From Bacteroidota bacterium (GTDB lineage: Bacteria > Bacteroidota > Bacteroidia > UKL13-3): a stretch of DNA of 64,000 nt. Both the position numbers and the translations under genes were made by a program. The stretch is from assembly GCA_027488905.1 (NCBI GenBank), contig JAIYAT010000034.1, positions 62,001-126,000 on the forward strand, in the 5' to 3' direction. Shown here one piece after another: positions 36,650 through 46,341 of this stretch (positions are counted from its first letter, which is position 1; every line of letters begins with the position of its first letter). Under the pieces are notes generated by a model. That model searched no databases and was not told the DNA's origin. It saw nothing but the letters and a program-made list of their open reading frames with translations.

Positions 36650-37576
36650 ATGATTACGCCAACCCACTTGCAAAAAGGTGATACCGTTGCCATTGCTGCT
36701 ACAGCAAGAAAAGTTTCGATGGAAGAAATGGAAGATGCCATTGCTTTGTTACAAGACTGGGGATTAAACGTTTTGGTTCAACCCGAATTATTTGCAGCCG
36801 AAAACCAATTTGCAGGAAACGACCAACACCGAGCACTTGCTTTATCTAAGCTTATTGCAAACCCAGATGTGAAAGCTATTTTTTGTGCAAGAGGCGGATA
36901 TGGCACAATTAGAATGGTAGATTTAATAGACTTTAGCCCATTGTCTGCTCAACCCAAATGGATTATTGGTTATAGTGATATAACTGTCTTAATTGGCCAC
37001 CTATTTCAAACGCATCAACTTTGCTCGCTGCATGGCCCAATGCCATTAAATATGCAAGCAGGCAAGCAACATGCGCAGAGTTTACAACACTTAAAACAAA
37101 CGCTTTTTGAAGGCCCGCAAAGCATTTGGTTTGACCCAAACAAATTCAACTCTTTTGATTTTAAACAAAATGAGGCCTATCCAATTATTGGTGGAAATCT
37201 CTCTGTGCTTTATTCCATGCTTGGTTCAAACAGTTTCCCTATGCTTAGCAATTGTTACCTTTTTTTAGAAGACTTGGATGAGTACTTGTATCATATAGAT
37301 AGAATGATGCAAGGGCTTAAACGTTCAGGTGTATTAAATGGCTTGAAAGGAATTCTTGTTGGAGACATGAGTGATATGAAAGACAATGCAATTCCGTTTG
37401 GAAAAAACGCTTACGAAATAATTTTAGAAACTTCACTTAGCCTTCAAATACCAGTGCTTTTTGGCCTTCCTGCTGGCCATGAATCGCATAATGAAAGCAT
37501 TATAATGGGTTATCCTTACCAAATATCACAAGAAAATGGAAAGCTTGGTTTGCTTCCTATTAAAAATACAATTTAA
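36650..37576 (+). CDS. LD-carboxypeptidase (peptidase S66)
   Basis: A 308-residue cytoplasmic peptidase that trims the terminal D-Ala from tetrapeptides in peptidoglycan recycling. The family start THLQKGDTVAIAATAR, the nucleophile Ser in IGYSDIT, and the catalytic Glu/His region (LEDLDEY, GLPAGHESHN) are visible. The 3' end overlaps the convergent SpmAB gene by 17 bases. Confidence 0.92.
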   Translation: MITPTHLQKGDTVAIAATARKVSMEEMEDAIALLQDWGLNVLVQPELFAAENQFAGNDQHRALALSKLIANPDVKAIFCARGGYGTIRMVDLIDFSPLSAQPKWIIGYSDITVLIGHLFQTHQLCSLHGPMPLNMQAGKQHAQSLQHLKQTLFEGPQSIWFDPNKFNSFDFKQNEAYPIIGGNLSVLYSMLGSNSFPMLSNCYLFLEDLDEYLYHIDRMMQGLKRSGVLNGLKGILVGDMSDMKDNAIPFGKNAYEIILETSLSLQIPVLFGLPAGHESHNESIIMGYPYQISQENGKLGLLPIKNTI

Positions 37577-38993
37577 CCACTGCAATTCCTGCCAGCACAC
37601 ACACCAAATCCACTAGCAACATTATACTTAAGGTATATCTTGCATTCTTCACATTTACTGATCCAAAATATAAAGCAACCACATAGAAAGTAGTTTCTGC
37701 CGCACCTTGAAACAAGCAAGCAAGCTGACCAGTAAGACTATCGGCACCATAAGTTTTCATGGCATCTAGCATAAATCCGCGTGAGCCGCCAGCACTAAAA
37801 GGCCGCATAATGGCAACAGGTATGGCATTGATAATTTGGGCATCTACACCAAAAACTTCCATTACCGTAGTGATGCCTCCCAAGGCCAATTGCATTAAGC
37901 CGCTATTTCTAAAAATGCTAAGTGCTACTAGCATTGCAATCATGTAAGGCATTACGCGCAAGCCTGTTGTGAAACCGTCTTTGGCCCCATGCACAAACGA
38001 CTCGAAAATATTGGTTTGATTGGCCTTAAATACCTTCTCTTTATAAATACTGTAGGCCACTATAGCAAGGATGATAAACAACAAAACTGCATTGCTTAGG
38101 TTTCCTGTAAAGTGCAACTTGGCAATGCCCGTGAGGGTTTGAATATAGACCAATAAGAGTGCAATAATTGCAGTGATTCCACCTACAAATCCAACTACCA
38201 CTAAGTTTAGCAGGTTTATTTTTTGCTTGATGCTCACAAAAACTAATGCGGCAATGGTACCCACAAAAGAAGTAATGATGGTTGGCAGCATAATATCTGC
38301 GGGATTTGCTGCATTTTGAGCCGCTCTGTAACCAATAATAGAAGTAGGGATAAGCGTTAAGCCAGCAGCATGCAAACACAAAAACATAATCTGACTATTG
38401 CTGGCAGTCTCTTTTTCTTTATTAAGTTCTTGCATGCTTTCCATTGCCTTTAATCCAAAAGGTGTAGCGGCATTATCTAAACCCAAAAAGTTAGCTGCAA
38501 AGTTCATGGTCATAAATCCATAAGCAGGATGCTCTTTTGGCAATTCGGGAAATATCTTAGCAAAAAAGGGAGCCATTATTTTGGCCAACTTATCAGTGGC
38601 ATTTGAATCACTTAATAAATTAAGGAGCCCACAAAAAAAGGTGAGATAACCAATTAGCGGCAGCCAAATATCCATAATGGTATTTTTACATGTAGGGAAA
38701 ATGCCATCTGCAGCTTGTTTGCCAGCTGCAACTTCTATCATACCTGTTGGCTGTAACTTGTAAGACTTCCCATCAAGATGAGTTATAAAATCACCTTTGC
38801 TTTGATGTAACAGGGCAATAAAAGCTGAATCTAGATTGGCTTCTGCAACACTTAATTCGCTTAACAAAACCAAATCATTTTGTTTGCCATTTACCAAGCC
38901 GTTGAGCGAGTAGAGTCTGCCGCTCCCTAGCATGTAAAATACAAATAGACTGCTTAGCACAATCATCCAACTCCAAAATCTACTTAATGCCAT
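37560..38993 (-). CDS. Fused spore-maturation-type protein SpmA-SpmB
   Basis: A 477-residue inner-membrane protein with two nucleoside-recognition (Gate) domains. The SpmA part contains MTMNFAANFLGLDNAATPFGLKAM. The SpmB part contains MPYMIAMLVALSIFRNSG and RPFSAGGSRGFMLDAM. In Bacillus these are separate genes needed for spore cortex maturation. Bacteroidota do not make spores, so it must do something else, perhaps nucleoside or peptide transport. The first helix is preceded by a likely signal anchor, and a periplasmic segment of about 70 residues follows. Confidence 0.85.
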   Translation of the reverse strand: MALSRFWSWMIVLSSLFVFYMLGSGRLYSLNGLVNGKQNDLVLLSELSVAEANLDSAFIALLHQSKGDFITHLDGKSYKLQPTGMIEVAAGKQAADGIFPTCKNTIMDIWLPLIGYLTFFCGLLNLLSDSNATDKLAKIMAPFFAKIFPELPKEHPAYGFMTMNFAANFLGLDNAATPFGLKAMESMQELNKEKETASNSQIMFLCLHAAGLTLIPTSIIGYRAAQNAANPADIMLPTIITSFVGTIAALVFVSIKQKINLLNLVVVGFVGGITAIIALLLVYIQTLTGIAKLHFTGNLSNAVLLFIILAIVAYSIYKEKVFKANQTNIFESFVHGAKDGFTTGLRVMPYMIAMLVALSIFRNSGLMQLALGGITTVMEVFGVDAQIINAIPVAIMRPFSAGGSRGFMLDAMKTYGADSLTGQLACLFQGAAETTFYVVALYFGSVNVKNARYTLSIMLLVDLVCVLAGIAVVKLYF

Positions 38994-39112
38994 TTTTTAT
39001 TATTGTACCTCAATTGTAAGAAATTTGGTTCAGACCGAAAAAAATAGTTATCCATGCATGAAGTTGTAAAATACTTAGAAAATTCAGGAAGTGTATTTTA
39101 TTATATTTGTTA

Positions 39113-39265
39113 ATGATGATTCAAAAGAAAATCAATATTTCTGAAGAAGAAAAACTTAGATATCGTTTATCACTTTCGTATGAAGAACGATATAAATCAG
39201 CAATTAGAATGATTCGACTAGTTCATAAGTTAAAGCAAGCAAAGATTACCAAACCAACAAAATAA
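39113..39265 (+). CDS. Small conserved-looking protein of 50 residues
   Basis: A short gene starting ATGATGATT and ending at TAA (39263). It encodes a charged, helical product with EEKLRYRLSLSYEERYKSA and IRMIRLVHKLKQAKI. TATATTTG at 39102-39109 matches the -7 consensus but lies very close to the start. A strong bidirectional-looking hairpin follows directly. The pattern resembles the small partner proteins encoded beside MNT-like nucleotidyltransferases in this phylum (compare the gene at 60426), but no such enzyme lies nearby here. Function unknown. Confidence 0.55.
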   Translation: MMIQKKINISEEEKLRYRLSLSYEERYKSAIRMIRLVHKLKQAKITKPTK

Positions 39266-39327
39266 AAATGGTCCAGAGAAAACTCTGGACCATTTAAATG
39301 CTATGGACTATGGTCTATCGACCATAG
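39266..39327. terminator. Two tandem hairpins between the small gene and rpoD
   Basis: The first is a perfect 13-bp stem AAATGGTCCAGAG / CTCTGGACCATTT with an AAAA loop (39266-39295). The second is an 8-bp stem CTATGGTC / GACCATAG with a TATC loop (39308-39327). They sit in the convergent gap, two bases into which lies the small gene's stop, and four bases before the rpoD stop. They probably stop transcription from both sides, although T-runs are short. Confidence 0.7.
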
Positions 39328-39331
39328 ACAT

Positions 39332-40195
39332 CTATCCCAAATACGCTTTTAAAATTTTGCTCTTGCTAGATTTACGAAGTCTTCGTAGGGCTTTTTCTTT
39401 AATCTGACGCACACGCTCGCGGGTCAAGCCAATCTTTTCTGAAATATCTTCTAAGGTATGAGCGGGACCTCCATCTAAACCGTAGTAATATTTTAGCACA
39501 TCGCGCTCTTTTTCGCTCAAAGTTGAGATTACGCGGTTAATTTCTTTTTGTAGTGACTCGTTAATTAACTGTACATCTGGACGAGGTTCATCGTTGGTAT
39601 CTAAAATACCCAACAAAGTATTGTCTTCTCCATCAGTTAAAGGTGCGTCGATACTCAAATGACGACCGGTAGAACGCAAAGCATTTTCAACTTCTTGTAA
39701 AGGAATGTCCATTGCTTCAGCAATTTCTTCAACGGTTGGTTCACGCTCTAATTCTTGTTCTAATTTGGCAGAAGTATTTCCAATTCTACCAATAGAACCA
39801 ACTTTGTTCAATGGCAAACGAACAATACGACTTTGGTCTGCCAATGCTTGAAGAATAGATTGACGAATCCACCACACAGCATAAGAGATAAATTTGAAAC
39901 CTCTGGTCTCATCAAACCTTTTAGCTGCCTTTATTAAACCTAAGTTTCCTTCGTTGATAAGGTCGCCTAAAGTCAAACCTTGGTTTTGGTATTGTTTAGA
40001 AACGGAAACTACAAATCTTAAGTTGGCATTTACCAATCGCTCAAGTGCAACCTGATCGCCCTCCCTGATTCTTCTTGCCAACTCCACTTCCTCTTGCGCA
40101 TCAATCATTGGAACCTTACTTATTTCATTCAGGTATTTATCTAACGACTTACTCTCGCGGTTTGTAAACTGTTTGCTTATTTTAAGCTGCCTCAT
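39332..40195 (-). CDS. rpoD: Primary sigma factor RpoD (SigA)
   Basis: A 287-residue sigma70-family protein without region 1.1, the form seen as the primary sigma factor of Bacteroidota. Region 1.2 is [14 protein letters not shown]. Region 2 has [17 protein letters not shown] and AVWWIRQSI. Region 3 has [13 protein letters not shown]. Region 4.2 has [25 protein letters not shown]. It directs polymerase to TAnnTTTG promoters. It is monocistronic with its own promoter-like sequence. Confidence 0.96.
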   Translation of the reverse strand: MRQLKISKQFTNRESKSLDKYLNEISKVPMIDAQEEVELARRIREGDQVALERLVNANLRFVVSVSKQYQNQGLTLGDLINEGNLGLIKAAKRFDETRGFKFISYAVWWIRQSILQALADQSRIVRLPLNKVGSIGRIGNTSAKLEQELEREPTVEEIAEAMDIPLQEVENALRSTGRHLSIDAPLTDGEDNTLLGILDTNDEPRPDVQLINESLQKEINRVISTLSEKERDVLKYYYGLDGGPAHTLEDISEKIGLTRERVRQIKEKALRRLRKSSKSKILKAYLG

Positions 40196-40230
40196 ATCAA
40201 ATTGGTTCCTATAGTAAAGTTAAGAATCTG

Positions 40231-40264
40231 CAAATATCATGAAAAGTTATGTTTATCTGCCAAA
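40231..40264 (-). promoter_or_regulatory. Promoter candidate for rpoD
   Basis: On the minus strand, TTTG (40261-40264) and GATATTTG (40231-40238, one mismatch to TAnnTTTG) are separated by 22 bases, which leaves a leader of about 30 bases to the start at 40195. Confidence 0.45.
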
Positions 40265-40331
40265 AAATCAAGACGAAAAACATAAATTATTAATCACCAA
40301 ACACTTAGTTATTTAATCGTTTTTTTATTTG

Positions 40332-42452
40332 TCAGCCAAAAATCTGATATACAACCAAACTACTGCCATATGCCAAAACTGTCATGTAAATAAACTGAAT
40401 TACCGCCCACTTGGTTTTGCCTGTCTCTTTTTTTACAATTGCTACAGTGCTCATGCATTGCAATGCGAATGCATAAAAAAGCAATAAAGAAAAAACAGTT
40501 GCAAGTGAGTAGCTAGGCTTCCCCGTGCTTACATTAGTTTCCTTTAGCATAGCCTCTCTAATTGAATCCAAATTATCATCAGTTCCACTAACGCTGTAAA
40601 TGGTGCTCATGGTGCCCACAAAAACTTCTCTAGCTGCCAAGGAAGTTAATAACGAGATGCCTATTTTCCAATCAAAACCTAAGGGCCGAATGGCAGGTTC
40701 AATAAATTTACCAAACTGACCTGCATAGCTTGCTTCCAGCAAAGCTGCGTCTTTTTTTAGGTTCAAACCGTTAATGATAGCTTCGTTTTTTTCAGCCTCT
40801 GTCATGTTTTGAGTAATTGCCTCAAACCTATCTGCCACTGCATGCATTTGCTTAGTAGGACCAGTAGAAGCCAAAACCCATAAAACGATAGAAACGGCGA
40901 TGATAATTTTACCTGCGCCAAATACAAAAGCTCCAGCCTTTTCATAAAGGGTAATTAGGATATTTGAAGCAACAGGCATTTTATAGCCTGGCAATTCCAT
41001 TAAAAAATAATTGATTTGAGTACTTTTAATAAAGAATTTAAAAATCCATGCACTTACCAATGCGGCCGCAAATCCAATAAAATACATGAGCATAAGCACA
41101 AGGCCATGAATGTTAAAAGGACCCCAAACTGCAGTATCTGGAATAAAAAGTGAAATTAATAAGGTGTAAACCGGTAAACGAGCAGAACAACTCATTAATG
41201 GAATTACTAGCATAGTTATGAGCCTTTCCTTTTTATTTTCGATACTTCTGCTAGCCATTATGCTGGGAACAGCACAAGCCATTCCGCTTATGAGTGGCAC
41301 AATTGACTTTCCATTTAAACCAAATGGGCGCATAATTCTATCCATAATGAATCCAACTCGCGCCATATAGCCAACATCTTCAAGAATGGCTATAAAAAGA
41401 AAGAGAACAATTATTTGAGGCAAGAAAACAATTACTCCGCTCAACCCAGCCAAAATACCTTGAACCAATAGATCATTGAGCACTCCTTCAGGCAAATTTG
41501 TTTGAATGTAACGGCTCAATTCTGAAAAGCCAGCCTCTACCCAATCCATAGGATAACTGCTCCAACTAAAAACAGCCTGGAAAATCAAAAACATCAAGGA
41601 TAAGAAAATCAAAATTCCAAAAATTCGATGGGTAAGCACTGCATCAATTTTTCGGGTTACAGATTTCTTTAAGCTATGCTCTTTATGCACTCTGGCCTGT
41701 TTAACTGCATTATCAATAATGTGATACCTCGCAAAGACCTCATCTTCCTGAAACTGCCGTGCATCAAACTTATAGTTTTCAAATATTTCTTTGATTCTGG
41801 CAGATTTTTCACTAATTAATTCTGCAGCATTTATGGAATATTGAAGGGCAGCATAAGGATTGCGTTTATCTGTAACCTTGCTTACCATGTTTAAAAAATC
41901 AGGGTCAATCTTCTCTAAACTAAAATAAGTATTATAATCTTTTGGTAAATGATGAATCAAAATTTCCTTTAAGGGTTCAAGCCCTGTTTTCTTTCTAGCA
42001 TTTATAGGAATTACAGGCACACCCAATTCTTTGGAAAGCACTTCTGAATTATAATAAATACCACGCCGTTCGGCTACATCTACCATATTCAAGGCTAAAA
42101 TAGCAGGACATCCTAAATCACATACCTGCGTAAATAGCAATAAATTGCGCTTTAAGTTTGAAGCATCTGCGATAAAAATAACCACATCAGGAAAATTAGT
42201 TTCTGCTTTGTTTCTCAGCAACTCGTAGGTTACCAATTCGTCGGCTGATTTGGGATATAGGCTATAGGTTCCGGGCAAGTCTATGATTTGCAGGGAGACT
42301 TCACTGTTCAACTTCATTTCACCAGACTTCTTTTCTACAGTAGTTCCTGGGAAATTACTCACCTTTTGGTTCATACCTGTTAAGGCGTTAAATAGAGAAG
42401 TTTTGCCACAGTTGGGATTACCAACCAATGCAACGGTTATCTTTCGCCTCAT
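40332..42452 (-). CDS. feoB: Ferrous iron transport protein B
   Basis: A 706-residue Fe(II) uptake protein. The N-terminal G domain has Walker A GNPNCGKTS, the switch-region Thr in PGTTVEKK, DLPGTYSL, and NMVD. A GDI-like helical region is followed by the membrane part with two Gate domains (CAVPSIMASR and SLAAREVFVGTM). The start overlaps the feoA stop by four bases (ATGA), so the two are translated together. The last membrane helices include MSTVAIVKKETG. It contains the dispersed 10-mer at 40760. Confidence 0.96.
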   Translation of the reverse strand: MRRKITVALVGNPNCGKTSLFNALTGMNQKVSNFPGTTVEKKSGEMKLNSEVSLQIIDLPGTYSLYPKSADELVTYELLRNKAETNFPDVVIFIADASNLKRNLLLFTQVCDLGCPAILALNMVDVAERRGIYYNSEVLSKELGVPVIPINARKKTGLEPLKEILIHHLPKDYNTYFSLEKIDPDFLNMVSKVTDKRNPYAALQYSINAAELISEKSARIKEIFENYKFDARQFQEDEVFARYHIIDNAVKQARVHKEHSLKKSVTRKIDAVLTHRIFGILIFLSLMFLIFQAVFSWSSYPMDWVEAGFSELSRYIQTNLPEGVLNDLLVQGILAGLSGVIVFLPQIIVLFLFIAILEDVGYMARVGFIMDRIMRPFGLNGKSIVPLISGMACAVPSIMASRSIENKKERLITMLVIPLMSCSARLPVYTLLISLFIPDTAVWGPFNIHGLVLMLMYFIGFAAALVSAWIFKFFIKSTQINYFLMELPGYKMPVASNILITLYEKAGAFVFGAGKIIIAVSIVLWVLASTGPTKQMHAVADRFEAITQNMTEAEKNEAIINGLNLKKDAALLEASYAGQFGKFIEPAIRPLGFDWKIGISLLTSLAAREVFVGTMSTIYSVSGTDDNLDSIREAMLKETNVSTGKPSYSLATVFSLLLFYAFALQCMSTVAIVKKETGKTKWAVIQFIYMTVLAYGSSLVVYQIFG

Positions 42453-42673
42453 TCGTTAATTTTTATTTCAATGTGGGCTGCATCTTGCAATCTCAAGCAC
42501 AACTTATACTCTCCAACTCTCACGGCAATCGGGTCTCCAAATGGGGCAACATTTTCTAATGCAACTTCTTCGCCAGGTAAAACGCCCATTTCAAAAAGCT
42601 TTAAGGCTAGCAAATTGCCTTTCACTTTTGTAATGGTTGCTACCTCACCAAACTTGATTTGTGATAAATTCAT
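42449..42673 (-). CDS. feoA: Ferrous iron transport protein A
   Basis: A 74-residue SH3-like protein (KFGEVATITKVKG, MGVLPGEEV) that supports FeoB at the membrane. It is of normal length. It precedes feoB with a four-base overlap. The MsbA-like gene lies 57 bases upstream on the same strand and could be co-transcribed. No Fur box was identified. Confidence 0.92.
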   Translation of the reverse strand: MNLSQIKFGEVATITKVKGNLLALKLFEMGVLPGEEVALENVAPFGDPIAVRVGEYKLCLRLQDAAHIEIKINE

Positions 42674-42730
42674 TGGCGGGCAATTTAGACCTTTTCTAAA
42701 TAGCAGCCAAATGATTGTTGTCAGGAAATA

Positions 42731-44557
42731 CTAAGATTCTGCAAGCTTCTGAAGATGATGCAAATCCCTATACAATCCTTCGTGTGAAATCAATTCTAAA
42801 TGCGTTCCAGTTTGCACAATACGACCCTTATCCAAAACCACAATTAAATCGGCATTTTGTATGGTGCTCAACCTGTGTGCAATAACTACTGTTGTTCTAC
42901 CTTTCATGGCATCAAATAGTGCGGCTTGAACCAAACGTTCGCTAGTGGTATCTAAGGCAGAAGTGGCTTCATCCAAAATCATAATTGCAGGGTCGGCTAA
43001 AACAGCTCTAGCAATACTTAAACGTTGACGCTGCCCGCCGCTTAGCTTATTTCCGCGATCTCCAATATTGGTTTGGTAGCCATTATCTGTGCCTAAAATA
43101 AAATCATGGGCATGTGCCACCATGGCAGCTTCTTCAATCAAATCTTTTGAAATGCCACTTTTCCCAAAAGCAATATTATTGGCAATTGAATCATTGAATA
43201 AAATACTTTCTTGGGTAACGATTCCCATAAGGCGTCTAAGCTCTAAAATTTTGTAATTTTTTATGTTCACTCCATCAATAAGTACTTCACCTTCAATTGG
43301 GTCATAAAACCTAGGTATTAAATCTGCTAAAGTAGATTTACCCCCTCCACTTGGGCCAACTAAAGCAACTGTTTTTCCTTTTTCAATGGTTAGGTTCACA
43401 TTTTTCAATACATATTCGCCATTGTAATGAAAGGAAACGTTTCTCAATTCAATTTTAGCATTTAAACTTCCAATTGACTGCGCGTTGGGCATTTCTGTAA
43501 TTATTTCTTCGCTAGACACAACTTCATTGATTCGATTTAGAGATGCTAGTCCCTTTTGCACCCGATTAAATGCCGTAGAAAATTGTTTAGCTGGAGAAAT
43601 TATCTGTGAAAAAATGGCAATAAAACCAATGAACTCACCAGCAGACAAACTACCATTATTAGCAAGTGCCATTTTACCTCCAACCCATAAAATAAGAGAT
43701 AAAATTGCCACACTTAAGGTCTCAGAAATTGGAGAATTTGCATCATTCAAATGGTTTATTTTAATACTTAAATTTGTATAGTTCTCATTTTCCTTATAAA
43801 ACTTCTTATCAAAAAATGCTTGCGCACTAAAGGCCTTAATGATTCTTACCCCACCTAAGGTTTCTTCGAACAAAGCTATTAATCTTCCCATTTGGGATTG
43901 ACCTTTGGTTGCTTGCTTCTTAAGTGTTTTGCCAATTAAAGCAATTATTGCTACAGCAACAGGAAGGGTCAAAAAAACCAATAACGTTAAGTATGGGTTG
44001 ATCCAAACCAAAACAGCAATGGAAAATATAATAGACATTGGCTCCCTAAACAACGCTTCTAGTGAACTCATGATTGAAACCTCAACATCTGCAATATCAT
44101 TACTCATTCTACTTATTAAATCACCTTTTCTTTCAGATGAAAAATAGGATAAAGGCAATATTAGAATTCTACTGTACATGCTTGCTCGTAGGTCGCGTAT
44201 AATAAAATTCCTTAACAAAACCATCACATATAATCCTAAATACCTAAACAGATTTTTTAATAAAATACTTGCCAAAACAGACCCAATAATAAATAATAAT
44301 GCAGCCTCTGAACCATGCGTTCTAATCAATTCAGAAACCAAAAATTTAAAATAATTGGTAACAGATTCTGTACTTAAAGAAAGATCTGGCTTAACAGCAA
44401 TTTGCTCATTTCTATCAAATAAGACATTCAAAAATGGTATTACCAAGGCAACGGAAAACAGTCCAGTTATAATTGATACAGCATTAAACAATACGTTAAG
44501 AGCTGCAAGTGTTTTGTAGGGAGCAACGTATCTTAAAATTTTAACAATGTCTTTCAT
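42731..44557 (-). CDS. MsbA-like ABC exporter (fused permease and ATPase)
   Basis: A 608-residue half-transporter: six membrane helices (about 1-320), then an ATPase domain with Walker A GPSGGGKST, signature LSGGQRQRLS, Walker B MILDEATSALD and the H-loop IAHRLST. It works as a homodimer. Lipid A flipping is the usual role of close relatives, but drug or peptide export cannot be excluded. It is divergent from yifB. Confidence 0.92.
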   Translation of the reverse strand: MKDIVKILRYVAPYKTLAALNVLFNAVSIITGLFSVALVIPFLNVLFDRNEQIAVKPDLSLSTESVTNYFKFLVSELIRTHGSEAALLFIIGSVLASILLKNLFRYLGLYVMVLLRNFIIRDLRASMYSRILILPLSYFSSERKGDLISRMSNDIADVEVSIMSSLEALFREPMSIIFSIAVLVWINPYLTLLVFLTLPVAVAIIALIGKTLKKQATKGQSQMGRLIALFEETLGGVRIIKAFSAQAFFDKKFYKENENYTNLSIKINHLNDANSPISETLSVAILSLILWVGGKMALANNGSLSAGEFIGFIAIFSQIISPAKQFSTAFNRVQKGLASLNRINEVVSSEEIITEMPNAQSIGSLNAKIELRNVSFHYNGEYVLKNVNLTIEKGKTVALVGPSGGGKSTLADLIPRFYDPIEGEVLIDGVNIKNYKILELRRLMGIVTQESILFNDSIANNIAFGKSGISKDLIEEAAMVAHAHDFILGTDNGYQTNIGDRGNKLSGGQRQRLSIARAVLADPAIMILDEATSALDTTSERLVQAALFDAMKGRTTVVIAHRLSTIQNADLIVVLDKGRIVQTGTHLELISHEGLYRDLHHLQKLAES

Positions 44558-44718
44558 TCAAATGATATAGTGGTTATCTTACTTATCAGATTTTTCTTTT
44601 CAATCTAGTGATTTCAACTTTTTTTATTCATCCTCGATGCTGTTTCTTGCAACAAAATAAACATATAAGTGAAGGGGCAAATATACTACCTGCACTGAAA
44701 AGAAATAATTTATTAAAC

Positions 44719-46269
44719 ATGTTGATTAGAACCTATGGAAGTGCTGTTTACGGCGTAAATGCCGTAACAATTACAATGGAGGTGAATGCCAGCGACGATG
44801 CAGGCATTGGTTACTTCTTGGTAGGCTTACCAGATAATGCGGTTAAAGAGAGTCATCAACGCATGGAAAGTGCTTTGCTATACAACAACTATTTAATGCC
44901 TCGAAAAAAGGTAGTCATTAATATGGCGCCAGCCGATATCAGAAAAGAAGGCAGTGCCTATGATTTGCCTTTGGCTATTGGATTTATGGCCGCAACCGGA
45001 CAAATTGAAAACCCTTCTGTAGCGCGTTATATTATGATGGGGGAGCTTGCATTAGATGGCACACTTAAACCTATTAAAGGGGCATTACCTATTGCCATTC
45101 AAGCAAGAAAAGAAAATTATGATGGCTTTATTTTGCCCATGGAAAATGCGAGAGAAGCTGCCATTGTTAACAATTTAAAAGTATTTGGGGCAAATAACTT
45201 AACAGAAGTGGTTTCCTTTTTTAAAGGAGAGGAAAGCGCATTGCAGCAACATGTGGTTGATACCCGCAGAGAATTTGAAGAAAATCAAGCCCAATTAGTA
45301 GATGATTTTGCGGATGTACGCGGACAAGAAAACATCAAACGTGCCATGGAAATTGCTGCTGCTGGCGGTCATAATGTGATACTCATTGGCCCACCTGGTG
45401 CTGGAAAGACAATGCTTGCCAAAAGATTACCTGGAATTTTACCACCTCTAAACTTACAGGAAGCGCTTGAAACAACAAAAATCCATTCGGTAGCTGGCAA
45501 ATTACCTAAAAATAGTTCCTTGCTTTATGGTAGGCCATTTAGAGCGCCTCATCATACGATTAGTGATGTAGCCTTAGTGGGCGGAGGTAACCATCCTCAA
45601 CCAGGCGAAATCTCCTTGGCCCATAACGGAGTATTGTTTTTAGATGAGTTACCCGAATTCAAAAGACAAGTTTTAGAAGTAATGCGACAGCCGCTTGAAG
45701 AAAGGAAAATCACCATTTCCAGAGCACGGTTTAGCATGGAATACCCAGCAAGTTTTATGCTTATTGCTAGCATGAACCCATGCCCCTGCGGTTATTTTAA
45801 CCACCCAGAAAAAGAATGCATTTGTGGCAGCACTGTGGTGCAAAAGTACTTGAGTAAAGTAAGCGGCCCACTACTCGATAGGATTGACATTCACATAGAA
45901 GTTACGCCTGTAGACTTCGATCAACTTACAGAAAGGCGAAAAGCAGAAAAAAGCGAAGAGATTCGGTCAAGGGTTGTTAATGCTAGAACGTTACAAAGCG
46001 AGCGTTTTAAAGACATTGAAGGTGTTTACAGTAATGCACAAATGAGTGCCACCATGGCAAGAGAATTTTGCGAGTTATCGCAAGCTTCTAACGCCTTACT
46101 AAAAGGTGCAATGAATAAACTAAAGTTATCTGCAAGGGCTTATGATAGAATCCTAAAAGTTGCCCGAACCATTAGTGATTTAGCTGGGAGCGAAGAAATT
46201 AAAACAGAACACCTGGCAGAAGCAATACAATACCGAAGCTTAGACAGAGAGAGTTGGGGTGGGGTTTGA
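44719..46269 (+). CDS. YifB-family Mg-chelatase-like AAA+ ATPase (ComM-like)
   Basis: About 516 residues. The N-terminal S5/Lon-C-like domain begins MLIRTYGSAVYGVNAV. The AAA+ core has Walker A GPPGAGKTM and Walker B VLFLDELPEF. A zinc-like Cys cluster PCPCGYFNHPEKECICG follows, then the Mg-chelatase C-terminal domain. ComM in other bacteria is a branch-migration helicase for natural transformation. I moved the start to 44719, where the family begins; the open frame from 44608 adds 37 atypical residues. Confidence 0.93.
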   Translation: MLIRTYGSAVYGVNAVTITMEVNASDDAGIGYFLVGLPDNAVKESHQRMESALLYNNYLMPRKKVVINMAPADIRKEGSAYDLPLAIGFMAATGQIENPSVARYIMMGELALDGTLKPIKGALPIAIQARKENYDGFILPMENAREAAIVNNLKVFGANNLTEVVSFFKGEESALQQHVVDTRREFEENQAQLVDDFADVRGQENIKRAMEIAAAGGHNVILIGPPGAGKTMLAKRLPGILPPLNLQEALETTKIHSVAGKLPKNSSLLYGRPFRAPHHTISDVALVGGGNHPQPGEISLAHNGVLFLDELPEFKRQVLEVMRQPLEERKITISRARFSMEYPASFMLIASMNPCPCGYFNHPEKECICGSTVVQKYLSKVSGPLLDRIDIHIEVTPVDFDQLTERRKAEKSEEIRSRVVNARTLQSERFKDIEGVYSNAQMSATMAREFCELSQASNALLKGAMNKLKLSARAYDRILKVARTISDLAGSEEIKTEHLAEAIQYRSLDRESWGGV

Positions 46270-46341
46270 AATAATGCTTTAGACTATCTCACTTTTTATT
46301 AGTTTTGAACCAAGGAACGCCATTAAACTAATACTTAAAAA

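Noticed and set aside
44608-44718. N-terminal extension of the YifB gene
   Set aside because: The family begins at MLIRTYGS (44719); the upstream part has no support.
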